Assembly: GCA_002179805.1 (NCBI GenBank)
Contig: NAVB01000237.1
Location: forward strand, 1-64,000
Direction of reading: 5' to 3'
DNA from: Acanthamoeba lenticulata
Taxonomy: Eukaryota > Discosea > Longamoebia > Acanthamoebidae
Length of the DNA stretch: 64,000 nt
This document shows, piece by piece, positions 45,301-57,598 of the stretch (positions are counted from its first letter, which is position 1; every line of letters begins with the position of its first letter). A program made the translations under genes and the position numbers. Under the pieces are notes generated by a model. The model was not told the DNA's origin. It worked only from the letters and a program-made list of their open reading frames with translations, and ran no database searches.

Positions 45301-46269
45301 ACGCGTGAGTTGTAGTTGTCGATGACGTAGAGGGTATGATGGCGCGTTTCGATGCCCGAGAAGGAGAGCACGGGCTCGGGCTGTTGGGCGAACGGCTGCA
45401 GCTCTGAAGGTCGCGTTTGAGCAACGTTTTATCTTGGGAAAAGAGGGGGGAGAGGGAAGCCAACCATTGCCAGTCGCGTTGAGCGTGTAGATGGTGTTCT
45501 CGGAAGGGGTCGAGACCACGAGCGTAGACTGCTTGTCCGTTTTCTGCACGGCCGCGAATCTGAGAACAAGAAGCACAAACCCGCATGATCATGAGGGACG
45601 TACGTTCAAGAACTTGATACCATAAGTGGGGCGCGAGGTAATAACACTATCGAGGAGAGTGAAGTTGAGTATGCTGCGGTCAGGCCCCTCCCATCGGAAT
45701 CGGTGAATCTGCAGATCGTCGGTGCAGGTGACAAACAGGATGTCGTGCGAGAACGCGATCTGAGCACTCCAGCACCAGAGCAGAGCTTGGCTCTCAATGC
45801 GTCCCACACGTTGCAGATTGTTCGAAATGTCGAAGATGTTGATGTGGGACGCCCATTTGTAGGAAATGAAGAGGTATGGATGCTCGATCCAAAGGCCGGT
45901 CGGATTTTTGCCCACGGAAAGACCCGTTTGGTTGGCCCCTCGCATCAACTCTTCCGAGACTGTGAGGGGCGAGGTGGAGGGGGAGGGGCTGGAAGAGGTC
46001 GATGCCGGGTCCTCGCCATATTCCTCGAGCGTCCAGAAGGGCAGCGGGCGTGCCGAAGCAACGTCGATTACTTGCAGGCGACCGTTGCCGGTGTTGGTGA
46101 CGTAAAGGCATTGCCGAGTGGATGCGTATGGGGTTGGGGTTGGGCTGGGGCTTTGGCTAGGGCTCGCCGCGACTGCCGCCGCGACGCAGCATGACCGCGG
46201 AAAGATGAGGCCGAAAAGAAGCAAGATAAAGAGCAGGGGAGACGCCACCCCCTCTCGCCTCCCTTCCAT
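42355..46269 (-). CDS. Receptor-like kinase with tyrosine-kinase-type catalytic loop
   Basis: From the ATG at 46269: signal peptide (SPLLFILLLFGLIFPRSCC), then an ectodomain of repeated beta-strand units resembling an NHL/beta-propeller (CLYVTNTGNGRLQVIDV, PYLFISYKWASHINIFDI, STLVVSTPSENTIYTLN, HHTLYVIDNYNSRVLYFN, DALFITSQRND). A transmembrane helix ([19 protein letters not shown]) and a kinase domain follow: GVGAFGKVYRG, VAVKVF, HRDIAARNVLVG, IADFGLARVL, WMAPEAM, FSFGVLLWEM. The HRDxAARN loop is characteristic of tyrosine kinases. A roughly 200-residue tail with Arg/Ala-rich and acidic parts ends at 42355. Expected topology: cell-surface receptor with cytosolic kinase. The ligand is unknown. 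About twelve exons, hand-called. Confidence 0.85.
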
Positions 46270-46608
46270 GACGTCGCTTTCGCTATCTCTGGCACTAGAA
46301 GTCTTCGCTTTCGTTCTTTTTCGCTGCAGCCAAACCAAGCGGCGAGGTATCACTTAGATTGCGTTGTGCTGCCGCAGAGGCATGTGGCGCACTCGGACAC
46401 GCCAAGAAAGGTTGCAGCAACGCAAGCTGGTCTCGCCGGGTGGTCGTTCCGGGTTGGGCCAGATGCAGGAAAACGGTCGGCCCTTTGGGAGGTTTTTTGC
46501 GTTGGCGCCAACGCCACAACGGCACGTAACAACAAGATGAAGAGAGAAAACGAGTGCTCGTTTTCTCAAGAGGACAAAAGATAAGAAAGTCTGTGTCTCG
46601 CTCCGTTT

Positions 46609-47801
<1,193 letters not shown>

Positions 47802-47982
47802 CTTTTTTATCGCCTTTTTGTTGTATTTGGCTGAAAAGATAGGTGAAGCTAAAGTGAAAAAAGTGGTAAAATAGGTTTTCCTTGTCTCCTGTAATGTATG
47901 TGCCACCAGCGGACAGATCTGCGCAGTAAGCCAGGACAAGTATATTTACTGTATTTTCAAAGTCCTTTCGTTGTGGAAGGAA

Positions 47983-49580
47983 CTAAAAGCGCTTGGGCGT
48001 TTTGGTGGTGCCCTCGGTCACCTCGAGGCCCCAATTCTGCGGGAAAGGCAAGTCGCCCATAGGCTTTCCGCTGACCTGGTCGAGGCGCGCCACCTGGTCC
48101 GGCGTGAGGGTGAAGTCGAGCGAGGCCAGGTTCTCCTTGAGCTGGTCGAACGTGCGCGCGCCCACAAGCGGGCTCGTCACGCCCGGCCGCTGCGACAGCC
48201 AGTTGAGGCTCACCTGCGCCGGCGTTCTTCCGATCTCCTTCGCGACGGCGACCACCTGTGAAGTAAAGTACATGCACATTCACTTGTCAGGGGCCGGAAG
48301 AACAAGCAGATCTTCCTGTGCAGCAAGCGGGCGAACCTCGTCCAGGATCTTCCAGTTGCGCTCCTCGGTAAAGTGGCGTTCAATGAGGAAGCCGCGCTTG
48401 CTCTCGGCCGCAGCCTTCTCCCTCGTGTGCTGTGTGGTGATGGTGCAGGCCGGTTAAGGACACGTGACGTGGATGATAGTGTGTGGGCGGGTGAGTACCT
48501 TGCCCGTGAGGAAGCCCTCGGCGGTGGAGCCCCAAGGAATGATGCCGATGTCAAAGGCTTTGGCCATGGGGGCCAATTCCCACTCGAGCGAGCGGTCAAG
48601 CAGGTTGTACCGCGTCTGCAGCCCGATGTAGGGGCTGAACCCAAACACACGATTTTTGAGACATCGCTCTTTGTGGTCAAGCCAATAGACCAGTGACGCA
48701 CCTCCACCCACGCAACGCTGCCACAGTGTTGGACTTGGCAATGAACCAGGCCGGCGTGTCGCTCACGGCCACGTAGAGGACCTTGCCGCTCCTCACCACG
48801 TCGTCCAGAGCCCTGGAGGAGTGGTGGTGAGTTGAGCCTTCTGAAATTGGCCAACACTAGGGCGCCAGCACAGTACCGCATGGTCTCCTCGGCCGGTGTG
48901 CGGAAGTCCCACGCGTGGACGTAAAGGATGTCGATGTAGTCCAGCTTGAGGCGCTCAAGCGAGTCGTGAACGTTTTGCACAAGCGCCTTCCTGTGGTTGC
49001 CGCCGTGGTTCGGGTTGGACGCGGTGGGCGGCGGCTGGAAGGAGAAGAGACTCGAATGTCAGCTGTGTCGCGGTGACATGAGGATAAGGCTATCACATCG
49101 TACTGGGATGCCCGGAAAGCCAGGTGGGTTGATGCTGAACTTGGTGGCCACCACCATCTGGCTGCGAATGGGCGCAACGAGCTCACCCACGAACCGCTCG
49201 CTCGTGCCGCCCGTGTAGATGTTGGCCGTGTCTGTGTGTGAGGTTGTGAGCAGTTGAGCTTGTCCTGTTGGCTAGCAGCCCTAGCAGGCAAGGCACGGAC
49301 CGATGAAGTTGCCGCCCTTGGAAACGTAGTAGTCAAAGATCTTCTTGCTCTCCTCAAAGTCAGCGCCCCAGCCCTGAAGTGAGACAGTAGTGGTGTTAGT
49401 TGGGTGGGGGGGGGTCAACAGGCAAGGATTTTGGTGAAGGCGCCAACGCACCCACTCAGTGCCAAAGGTCATGGCACCAAGACAGAGAGGAGAGACGCGC
49501 AGGCCTGAAGCGCCCAGAAGACGATATTCATCCAACTGTGTAAGTGGCTTGCTGTCGGAAGACATTGTACTTGCTTGCAT
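47983..49580 (-). CDS. Aldo/keto reductase family protein
   Basis: About seven exons from an ATG at 49580 or 49565 ([15 protein letters not shown]). Signatures: [38 protein letters not shown] (catalytic Asp and Tyr), MVVATKFS (catalytic Lys), [12 protein letters not shown] (catalytic His), [43 protein letters not shown] and a C-terminal NADPH-binding [18 protein letters not shown]. It should reduce aldehydes or ketones with NADPH; the true substrate is unknown, and the long form resembles fungal/plant AKR13-type reductases. The stop is at 47983-47985 after TPKRF. All tetrad residues are present. The next gene upstream (Luke-like) begins beyond a repeat-bearing spacer. Confidence 0.92.
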
Positions 49581-49838
49581 TGTTGTTTTGGTTTGGTGTG
49601 GCGAGCTTCTCTTTTTATTGCGCTTGCTTGGCGGTGGTTGGAGCAAAATGAGTCGTTATTGATTGGTCAGAAAGGTGCACTTCTGGCGACTTTTCAAAAA
49701 TGGCTTAACGGCGAATCAAGTCGCGCAATGCAATGGCTTGTCTGTTCGACAGGTGAGAGCATCACCTAGAGGGTGTCCGTTTCTTGTGGTCGCATGGCTC
49801 GACTGAGTGTGCTCGCGGATGTTCCTGTGACCACAGCG

Positions 49839-49872
49839 TTGCGACAAGAAACAACAAGATTGGGGGTAGTTT
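49839..49872 (+). repeat. 34-nt direct repeat, copy 1
   Basis: Begins ttgcgacaagaaacaacaag; 33 of 34 bases equal copy 2 at 50000-50033, 161 nt further on. Confidence 0.9.
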
Positions 49873-49999
49873 CCCAATACCTGCTCACTTCGAGATGTTG
49901 GTGATCTCTCTATTGGGGAAAGTAGTGTCACAGCACTACTTGCAGTACACCACACGTAGACACTTCACGCAAGTGACGGCAACGCTCGTGTGCAAGGTC

Positions 50000-50033
50000 T
50001 TGCGACAAGAAACAACAAGATTGGAGGTAGTTT
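50000..50033 (+). repeat. 34-nt direct repeat, copy 2
   Basis: Begins ttgcgacaagaaacaacaag and differs from copy 1 only at the g/a before ggtagttt. Confidence 0.9.
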
Positions 50034-50130
50034 GAAAAGCCGTTTTACTGTTCAAGCGAACAAGACATATCAATATTTAAAAGTATATAACTTGAAGAGG
50101 TGGGCCGTTATCGGCCAGAGGAGGTGCAAC

Positions 50131-51399
50131 TTAGTTGCAGGTGAGGGCCGAGACGGTGACCGAGGGCAGAGCGATGGAGCTGGCGCTGGTGGTAGCGGCA
50201 ACGAGGCCGGCACCCTGCGAGGCGCCCACCTGGATGGGGCCGTAGGCCGTGGAGAGGGTGAACGTGTTGGCGTCCTTGCGGTTGAGCTCCCAGAACTGGG
50301 AGATCGACACGCCCGAGGCGAAGCCGAACTGGACCTGGCCACCGGTGACGGCCTTGGAGCCGGTGTTGGTGACGGTCACGTCGAAGATCTGGTTGAAACC
50401 GTTGGCATCGGTCCACTGGCCGCCAGAGGCAGCCGAGCGGGCGACGACGGCGACGCTCAGGCTGCAGCCGGCAGGGGCAGCGCTGGGCTGGGGAGTGGCG
50501 ACGATGGTCGAGGGCGAGGGCGAAGCCGGGGCCGACGAGGGAGCCGACGACGGGGCGACGCTGGGCGAGCCGGGGCACGAGGTGGACTGGACCTTGACCA
50601 CAGGCGCGGCGACGGCCTGACCAGCCTTGGACTTGATGATGATGCCAGCGCCCTGCGAGGCACCGACCTGGATGGCGCCCCACGGGGTGGGCACAACGTA
50701 GACGTTGGAGTTGGCCTGAGCCTGGAGGTTCCAGAACTGGTAGACCGAGGCGCCAGTGGCGACGTCGATGGTGAGCTGCACGCCGGTGACGGGCGCGTTG
50801 CCGGAGGCCTTGATGGTCAGATCGTAGATCTGGAACTGGCTGTCGCCCTCAGTCCACACGCCGCCAGAGGCAGCCGAGCGGGCAACGGACTCCACGGTGG
50901 CCTGGCAGCCGCTGGGCTGGGGCGTGGCGACGACGGTCGAGGGCGAGGGCGAGGCGGCGGCGGGCGAAGCCGACGCCGACGGGGCGGCAGGCGAGGCCGA
51001 GGCCGACGGAGCAGCGGGCGAGGCCGAAGCGGCAGAGCCGCAGTTGGCGGTGGCGACGGTGATGGTGGCCTGGGTCTTGGACTTGATGATGTAGCCGAAC
51101 TGGTAGTTGGCGCCAGCGGCGATGCCACCACCCTGGACGATGTAGTCGGGCAGAGCCCAGAGGCCGGTCTTCTCCTGGTTGATGTTCCACACCTGGTCAA
51201 AGGCGGCGCCGGTGATCGAGAGCTCAACCGACTTGACGGCCTCCGAGCCCGTGTTGGTCAGAGACACGCTCCACTGGGACATGTCCTGGCCGTTGGTGGT
51301 CCACGCGCTTCCGAGCGTCTGCGTGACGCTCACCTTGCAGTCAGCCGACGCGAGGGCCAGCAGGCAGGCCATGACGGCCAGAGCAAAGAAGAACTTCAT
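50131..51399 (-). CDS. Three-module CBM49 protein, Luke-type cyst-wall lectin
   Basis: A single exon of 422 residues starts at 51399 with a signal peptide (MKFFFALAVMACLLALASA). Three homologous beta-sandwich modules follow, each beginning and ending with Cys: CKVSVTQTLGSAWTTNG, CQATVESVARSAASGGVWTEG and CSLSVAVVARSAASGGQWTDA, with conserved aromatics (QVWNINQ, YQFWNLQ, SQFWELN) expected to stack on glucan. Ser/Pro/Ala linkers (ASPSPSTVVATPQPS) join them. CBM49 modules bind cellulose; Acanthamoeba Luke lectins are described with two or three such modules and sit in the cyst wall (recalled knowledge). Modules 2 and 3 are most alike and share VGASQGAG. Expression during encystment is expected but not visible in the sequence. 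Confidence 0.88.
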   Translation of the reverse strand: MKFFFALAVMACLLALASADCKVSVTQTLGSAWTTNGQDMSQWSVSLTNTGSEAVKSVELSITGAAFDQVWNINQEKTGLWALPDYIVQGGGIAAGANYQFGYIIKSKTQATITVATANCGSAASASPAAPSASASPAAPSASASPAAASPSPSTVVATPQPSGCQATVESVARSAASGGVWTEGDSQFQIYDLTIKASGNAPVTGVQLTIDVATGASVYQFWNLQAQANSNVYVVPTPWGAIQVGASQGAGIIIKSKAGQAVAAPVVKVQSTSCPGSPSVAPSSAPSSAPASPSPSTIVATPQPSAAPAGCSLSVAVVARSAASGGQWTDANGFNQIFDVTVTNTGSKAVTGGQVQFGFASGVSISQFWELNRKDANTFTLSTAYGPIQVGASQGAGLVAATTSASSIALPSVTVSALTCN

Positions 51400-51481
51400 T
51401 TGGGGGTAGTTGTTGGTGTTGGTGAGGTTGTTGGCAGGCTGTGAGCTTGCTTGATACTGAGTTGTACGGAGGACCTGGCCC

Positions 51482-51490
51482 CTTTTGTAG
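51482..51490 (-). promoter_or_regulatory. TATA-like box upstream of the Luke-like gene
   Basis: Minus-strand ctacaaaagg lies about 85 nt upstream of the ATG at 51399, near the usual distance for a short 5' UTR. Confidence 0.45.
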
Positions 51491-51828
51491 CCGTCACGTA
51501 CTCCGATCAGGCTGTGTTGCGTGCAGAGCTGTCTCCTTGAATCTTCGTTGTCAAGCTCAAAGGTTGATTGCTTCATGTCGACAACGGTTGAGTAACCGCC
51601 AATTGGTTGCTCTGGAGCAACATCTCTACAGGAATGTTGTATGCGGTTGAAACTTTTAAGAACGTTTGCCGAAACATTTTGCAAACATATGTATATTGTC
51701 AAGAAAACACATGGCAAACCAGAATTTTTTCTGGCCAATAGCGGGGGTATGCCCAAATGGCGATAAAGGCCTGTTAGTGGCACTAGAGCGGCCACAGCCG
51801 CCTAGCAGTGCAACCACAACACCAAGCC
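51491..51828 (-). other. Divergent promoter region, no gene seen
   Basis: Sequence between the Luke-like gene (minus) and the methyltransferase (plus). No supported ORF. Confidence 0.4.
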
Positions 51829-52886
51829 ATGCAGGAAGCTCGCCACGCAACCAGCAGCGATGACTGGAGCAAGTCCGCCCAGCAGTATGAGGAGTTTGTG
51901 GGCTGCCTGACAGGGAACCACGCCTCCGAGGCCCTGCGGTTGCTCCACCTGACCCCACAGGATCGGTTCGTCGTCGATGTAGCTGCTGGCACCGGTGCTT
52001 TCACTCGCCAGGCCGCACGCACCATCAAAAAATTGCAACAGGACGGTTCAGCATCGTCCTCTGGCCCTGCGCCTCGCGTGCTGGCCACCGACTTTAGCGA
52101 GGCCATGGTCCACGTGTGCAAGCTCGCCGTGGAGCAGGACGGATTGAGCGACGTCGTCGAGTGCAAGCAGATGGATGGTCAGGTGCGCGCACTTGGGTCC
52201 CCTCAAACTAGCTTGCTTCTTGTTCTTGTACATCCCCTTGACCTTGTGGGAACAACCTGCCCACAGGACCTGTCCGCGATCGAGGAAGGCTCTGTGGATG
52301 CTCTTGCATGCATCTTTGGCGTCATGTTCTTCCCGGACGCCCTCCAGGGCTTCAAGTGAGCCTCTCTTCCTGTTATCAGTCTGGCTAGACCGTGAGCTGC
52401 ATGTGCTGAGAAGGGCTCGTGCGCGACAGGGAGATGCACCGCGTGCTGCGCCCGGGAGGTCGGGCGGTCATCGCGGTGTGGCAGAACCTCAGCGTCGTGA
52501 CGCTCCTCGCCCAACTGGCCGATCGTCTCGCGGACAAGTTCCAGTCATCAGCACCAACTGGTGGTGCCCATTCGGCCAGCCAGAAGGCCAAGGGCATCGC
52601 GTACAGGTTCGCCGACCCAGACGTGTTGCGAGCCCAACTGCGAGAGGCGGGCTTCGTGGCCGACGACGCGGTCAAGTTTACCACCTACGAGGGGTCCTGG
52701 CGCGGGTGGGACGAAGCCACTCCAGCGTTGGTCGAGGGCCTGCTCGACAACCCGGTGGCGAAAATGTGCTACAGGCCCGAGGACCGAGAGGAGGCCGCGG
52801 CCATGGCCAAGCAGCTCATCACGGAGCGGGTGGCCGCCAAGGGCCCGTGGGAGAACCAGTCGCTCATCGCCCTCATCACCAAGTAG
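51829..52886 (+). CDS. Class I SAM-dependent methyltransferase
   Basis: Three exons from the ATG at 51829 (MQEARHATSSDDWSK) to 52886. Motif I is VVDVAAGTGAFTRQA (SAM-binding Gly loop), motif II LATDFSEAMVHVC, post-II VDALACIFGVMFFPD, and motif III EMHRVLRPGGRAVIAVW, as in UbiE/COQ5-like and small-molecule methyltransferases (Methyltransf_11/25). The C-terminal half (AYRFADPDVLRAQLREAGF...) is the usual cap. The acceptor substrate cannot be told. It is cytosolic by composition, with no signal peptide. Confidence 0.88.
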
Positions 52887-52970
52887 TGGACAAGGACCGC
52901 CTTTTATGCAGCTGTTGCTGATAGAAAAATTGGCCAAAATTGTTCATTTTTTCGTTTTTGTTTTGTTTTT

Positions 52971-55016
52971 TTACTGCTTTTCTACAGCTTTTTTCACAAA
53001 CTTGGCGATGAAGAAGCCCGTCACCGCGGGGTCGAGAGTGGGGTCGAATCGCTGCACCAGCAGGCGCTCCCGCTCGCCCAGCGTCGTCGAGGCCAGGCCC
53101 GGCGCGCCCACGCGCGGGACCGGCTCCGCCAGCTCCATCTCGGGGAAGGTCCGCAGCAGAAAGGCCACGTTCTCCTCGTTTTCTGTCGTCAACATCACGT
53201 GAGTTTGATTATCGTAGACAAGAAGGATGATGATGATGCTGCACCTAGCGGGCTGATGGTGCAGGTCGAGTAGACGAGGGTGCCGCCGGGCTTGAGCAGC
53301 GGCACGGCCGCGTGGATGAGCTTTCGCTGGTAGGCCGCGTGGGTCTGCAGTGCCGACCACGTCTGCGTGTCTTTTAACCGCGGCCGATTCCCTGCCGAGT
53401 CGCCCACCATGATTTAAAAAAATGACTCAAAAATAAAATTAACAAACAAAATTGTTGAAAAATTAAAAAAGTAAATAAAACATATTTTAAAAATTAAAAG
53501 TCGGCAATACCGAGGCCTGAGCAGGGCGGGTCGAGCAGGATGCGGTCGAACGTGTGGGCCGGCCAGCCGCTTGGCGCGGCCTCGGACGAGCCGACTGCGA
53601 CGGCCGTGACGAGGGCCTTGGTGGCGTCGAGCACCTTCGCCTCGACCGAGGTGACGCCCAGCCGCTGGCACAGGCGACGCACGCCGTCGACCTTGCTCGC
53701 GTTCTTGTCGAGGGCGATGATACGCGCGCGGTCGCCCGCCAGCGCGGCGATGTGCGTCGTCTTGCCGCCGGGCGCAGCGCACATGTCCAGGATCAGCTCG
53801 CCCGGCTGCGGGTCGAGCAGGTGGCCGACGACGACTGACGGCACGTTCTGGAGGAAGAGGAGGTCCTCCATTACGCCGTTGAGCGACGGCGTCTCGTAGA
53901 TCTGCTCCACCATCGCGACCGCTACGCCGCCGATCCCCGAGAACATTTGGCTTCGTCCCTGCGCAACCAAACAAAACAAAAAATGTATTTATTTATGCAT
54001 TAATTTAAAAAAATACATAAGAAAAAGAAAGTGGAGGCAAGCGTGGACGAACCATGGTCAGCCGGCCGTTGCCGACGAACAGGCGATCGCCGGCCGCGCG
54101 CACAACTTCACCGCGGGTGAGCTTGCCCGTCTTGCCGCCCTGGCCGTCGTCCACGAACACCGACACCAGGTCGCCCTTGTGCACTACACGAACACGCAGT
54201 TAACCCCGAACAGCAGCGGCATCCACGAGCCGGCGGGAGCCGTACGATCGCCAGCGGCCGCGAGGACGCCCGCCTGGTCAGCCAGAGGAGCACGGGTGAG
54301 GAGGAAGTCAGCAGAAGTCGAGAGGGGCGCGATCGTGAGGGAGGTGCGGCGCGCGTACAGCGTAGATGTGTGCCCCGCGAAGGACTGCCTCGCCGCAGCT
54401 CCGGTCGACGACCACCGGCGGGTGCCGGGGCTCTCGCGCGTGTGGCCCCTGTAAACGTGGAGACGCGCACAAACAACCACAACAAAAGTTGGGTCCAGCG
54501 GCGTGGCCGAAGACGGACGGAGCCGCAGCGGCGTACAGTGCAAGGCAGGATGATGAGGTCGCGCAGCTGCGGGTGGACGACGGGCACCGGCGGGACCGCG
54601 TCGGGACTGCGCGGCCGCTGCACGTCCGCCTTGGCCTCAGCCTCGCCGCTGTCAGTGCGGGCACTTGCGGCCTTCTCATCGTTGTCCTCGTCCTCGGGTG
54701 TCATTGCCTTCTCGAGGTGGGCGGCGAGCTGGCGGCAGGCCGAGTCGACGTCGGTGCGGAGGAGGTTGACGCGGAGGCTGGTCACGCTCGGCGGAGCGGC
54801 CAAGACGCGCCGCCACAGGTCGAGATCCGAAGTGCCTGTGATGCGATCTTTTTAAATCTTAATGCACAACGAAAGAAGGGGCGAGGGACTGACACCTTCC
54901 GCGTACGCGTGATAGTAGCGCACGAGGCCTTGGATCGCTGTGGCGTGCAATTCAAGGCTGGGCCCACCAGCAGCGGCAACGGCCTGCTCAGCGAGCTCGC
55001 CCTTCGTCCCCTCCAT
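52971..55016 (-). CDS. NSUN6-like tRNA (cytosine-5) methyltransferase
   Basis: About seven exons from the ATG at 55016 (MEGTKGELAEQAVAAAG). The N-terminal part carries SVTSLRVNLLRTDVDSACRQ. A PUA-like domain follows (DRSCGEAVLRGAHIYA, GDLVSVFVDDGQGGKTGKL, GDRLFVGNGRLTM). The RsmB/Nop2/Sun catalytic core has LILDMCAAPGGKTTHIAAL, IIALDKNASKVDGVRRL, DRILLDPPCSGLG and TLVYSTCTISP, with both catalytic cysteines, and ends TGFFIAKFVKK. The PUA position and motif spacing match NSUN6, which methylates C72 of certain tRNAs and some mRNAs (family knowledge). The stop is at 52971-52973. Confidence 0.88.
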
Positions 55017-55120
55017 GTCGATTTTAAATTGTTTTCTTTGTATTTTAAAATGTATTTTGTTTTTTTTAGTATTTCGAAAATAAATTCTGTACATGCTTGG
55101 GACGTTGCTTCCTCTACGCA

Positions 55121-57598
55121 TCAGCGGATGTGGAAGCTGGCCAACGAGGACGAGCCAAAGTCGCCCAGCGAGGCAGACGCTGCATCACGACGAAGAAGTG
55201 CACGTGAGCGACGCTGTCGGCAAAGAGCAACAACAAGACGAGCCAACAACACAATACGTACTACGGGTGGGCGGGAAGACGTTCCAGAAGCGGAGGGTCT
55301 CGTCGCCGGCGCCCGTCACGATCGTCTGCCCGTCGGGCGACAGCGACAAGTACAGCACGCGCGTCGCGTGACCCTGCGTGCCCGTCCACCACCCATTAGC
55401 GACTTGCGGGTGCAGGTCTTGGCGGGCGCTTTTTCTTCTTCTTCTTCTTCACGTACGGTGAGGGTGGCGATCTGGGTCATGGTGGGGTAGCTCCACACGG
55501 CCACCTGGTTCTGGGAGTACCCGTGCGTCGACACCTGGTTCGTGGCACGAACATAAAATGAATAAATAAATAAATTGAATTTACAAACAATTCAAGTGTT
55601 TGGACCAGGCACGCGTACGAGCTCGTTGACAGAGACCGACCAGACGAGGTTGCACACCTGCGAGCCCGTGTCGACGGCCTGCACCGGGAGGTTGGCCAGC
55701 ACGTTCCAGAACCGGATGTGTCGGTCGGCCGTCCCTCCGCCCGACGCCAGCAGCCCGCGCTGCACACCATTCAGCATGATGGATGGTCAAGTCAGCGTCG
55801 TTCCCTCAAGATCCCGGACTGTCATCTCAGTCGAGAGAGAGGGAGACGAGGCGTCGTACCTGGTGGGGCGACCAGGCGATGGCCTTGACGGCGGCCGTAT
55901 GGTCGGTGTACTTGTGCAGGGGCCGGGTCGAGGCCACGTCCCACACGAGCAGGCGGTTGTCGTTGCCGCCCGAGGCCAGGTGCTGGAGGTCGGGCGACCA
56001 CTGCAGGCCGCACACCTCCTGGCGGTGACCGACCAGCTTGTTGACCAGCGGCGCGCGCTCACGCACATCCCGGTTGATGATGACCCGATCGCGGCTGCCC
56101 GACGTGACGACGTGCTCGCGCCAGGAGAGGGCGCCCACGCGCGAGACGTGCCCGCCAAATTCCCGGATTTTGGCGCGCTTGGTGATGTCCCAGTACTGCA
56201 CCACGCCCTTGTGCGTGCCCACGGCCAAATGCGTGCCCTGCGCGGCGCATGACGTGGCATGACCTGTCATGACGTGGCCACGACAGCGAGGCAAGGCAAG
56301 GCGCGAAGAGCGAGTACCCGCGCGTTCCAGTTGACCGAGGTGATGGGGTCGGACGGAGGCAGCTCGCACAGGTTGGTGACCTGGCCCGTGCTCGCGTTCC
56401 ACAGGTACACGCAACTGCCCAGCCCTGCGCCACGCCGACTATGATCAGCTCTCATGTCGACGAGAATACAAACACCAGAGAGCGACGACGGCCGACGCAC
56501 CGACGGCGAGGACGTTCTGCGAGGACCAATGGACGAGGTTGAGATAAAAGTCGTCGCGGATCGACGGCACCTCGAGCACGCGTATGGGCGACTGTGTGAT
56601 TTGGGGAGAGGCAGATATTAGAGGTCAAGAGAAACAACGTGAAGACCGCACGTGGGGGCGCCGTACGGAGGCGATCTTGCGCGGCATCTTGGGTGGCGTC
56701 CGCAAAAGCTCCTGCGAGCGCTTGGAGATGGGCGACGCCGAGATGGCGGGTGCCGTGCTCTCGGTTGGCGCGTCGCCTGCCACGATCCCGCAACCCCATC
56801 GCCGTGTGTTAACACAGGGCACGTCGAAGGGCTCAAAGATGACGTCATCATCGTAAACATCAAGCGGGGGGGGGGCGTGTACCGCCGGCGGGACTGTAGT
56901 GGAAGAGGCGGCGACGGCTCTTGGTGGGCTTGGTCTCGCCCAGGAGCTCGCTGCGTAGGACGAGCTCGTATGGTGACACGGGCTCTGCGTTGGCACACAT
57001 GCGCGTGTCAGTGTGATCCCCTGCGTGCGCTTTCATGGAGAGGAGGAGAAGCTGTGGGTGGGGATGCACGAACCTCCCTTGGGCGGGGATGACGACAAGA
57101 ACGATGATGATGATGATGATGAAGAGGAGGGAGAGGAGCGGGTGGGAGAGGAGGGAGCAGAGCCGGTGCTGCCCGGGGAGGAGGCCAGGAGGAGAGCAGC
57201 GTGTTTGTCAAAGTCGTCCGCCAAATTGCGCTGCAGACGGCTTGGCATGAACCTATTTTGTTGTTTATTTTATTTATCATTATTTTGCTGCTTTGAGGCA
57301 CCACCTCTCCCCAGCGACCATCATCTGAAAGAGATTGGGTAGTACCGATCGCCACATCGCGTCTTCTTCTTGGGTGGGCTGCTGCGCACGGGAGACGTGG
57401 AGCCAGGAGAGGCTTGTGGGCTGAGTTGGGAGGACGCCTTAAGGCTTGGCCGCTCGGGCGAGCCACCTCCCCTTGTGAAGGAGTGGCTAGGTGGTGCAAC
57501 GAGCCGCTTGGCACCGTGTGTGGTCTGTCACTGACACTGCCAAGAAGGTACGCGGCATTGCTGGGTTCCATGTTCTCACGCCGAACCACGCCCTCCAT
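55121..57598 (-). CDS. Cdh1/Fizzy-related APC/C activator
   Basis: WD40 protein whose parts match FZR1/Cdh1. A spliced C-box GDRFMPSR (exons meeting near 57348/57247; consensus DRFIPxR); [55 protein letters not shown]; a seven-bladed propeller with [88 protein letters not shown] and [13 protein letters not shown]; and a C-terminal FHIR ending in the APC/C-binding Ile-Arg tail. It recruits and activates the anaphase-promoting complex in late mitosis and G1. An Asp/Ser-rich insertion (57060-57200) follows the C-box. The start is uncertain: 57598 is one possible ATG, needing a short intron before the C-box exon. Confidence 0.92.

Larger units (their letters stand above)
49581..50130 (+). other. 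Intergenic spacer with a 34-nt direct repeat
   Basis: No gene is seen. It separates the reductase promoter from the lectin stop and holds two copies of a 34-nt sequence, given as repeats. Confidence 0.6.

Noticed and set aside
49990..51444. Long plus-strand ORF (484 codons, Gly/Arg-rich)
   Set aside because: It is the antisense shadow of the CBM49 lectin; the composition comes from the GC-ending codons of the real gene.
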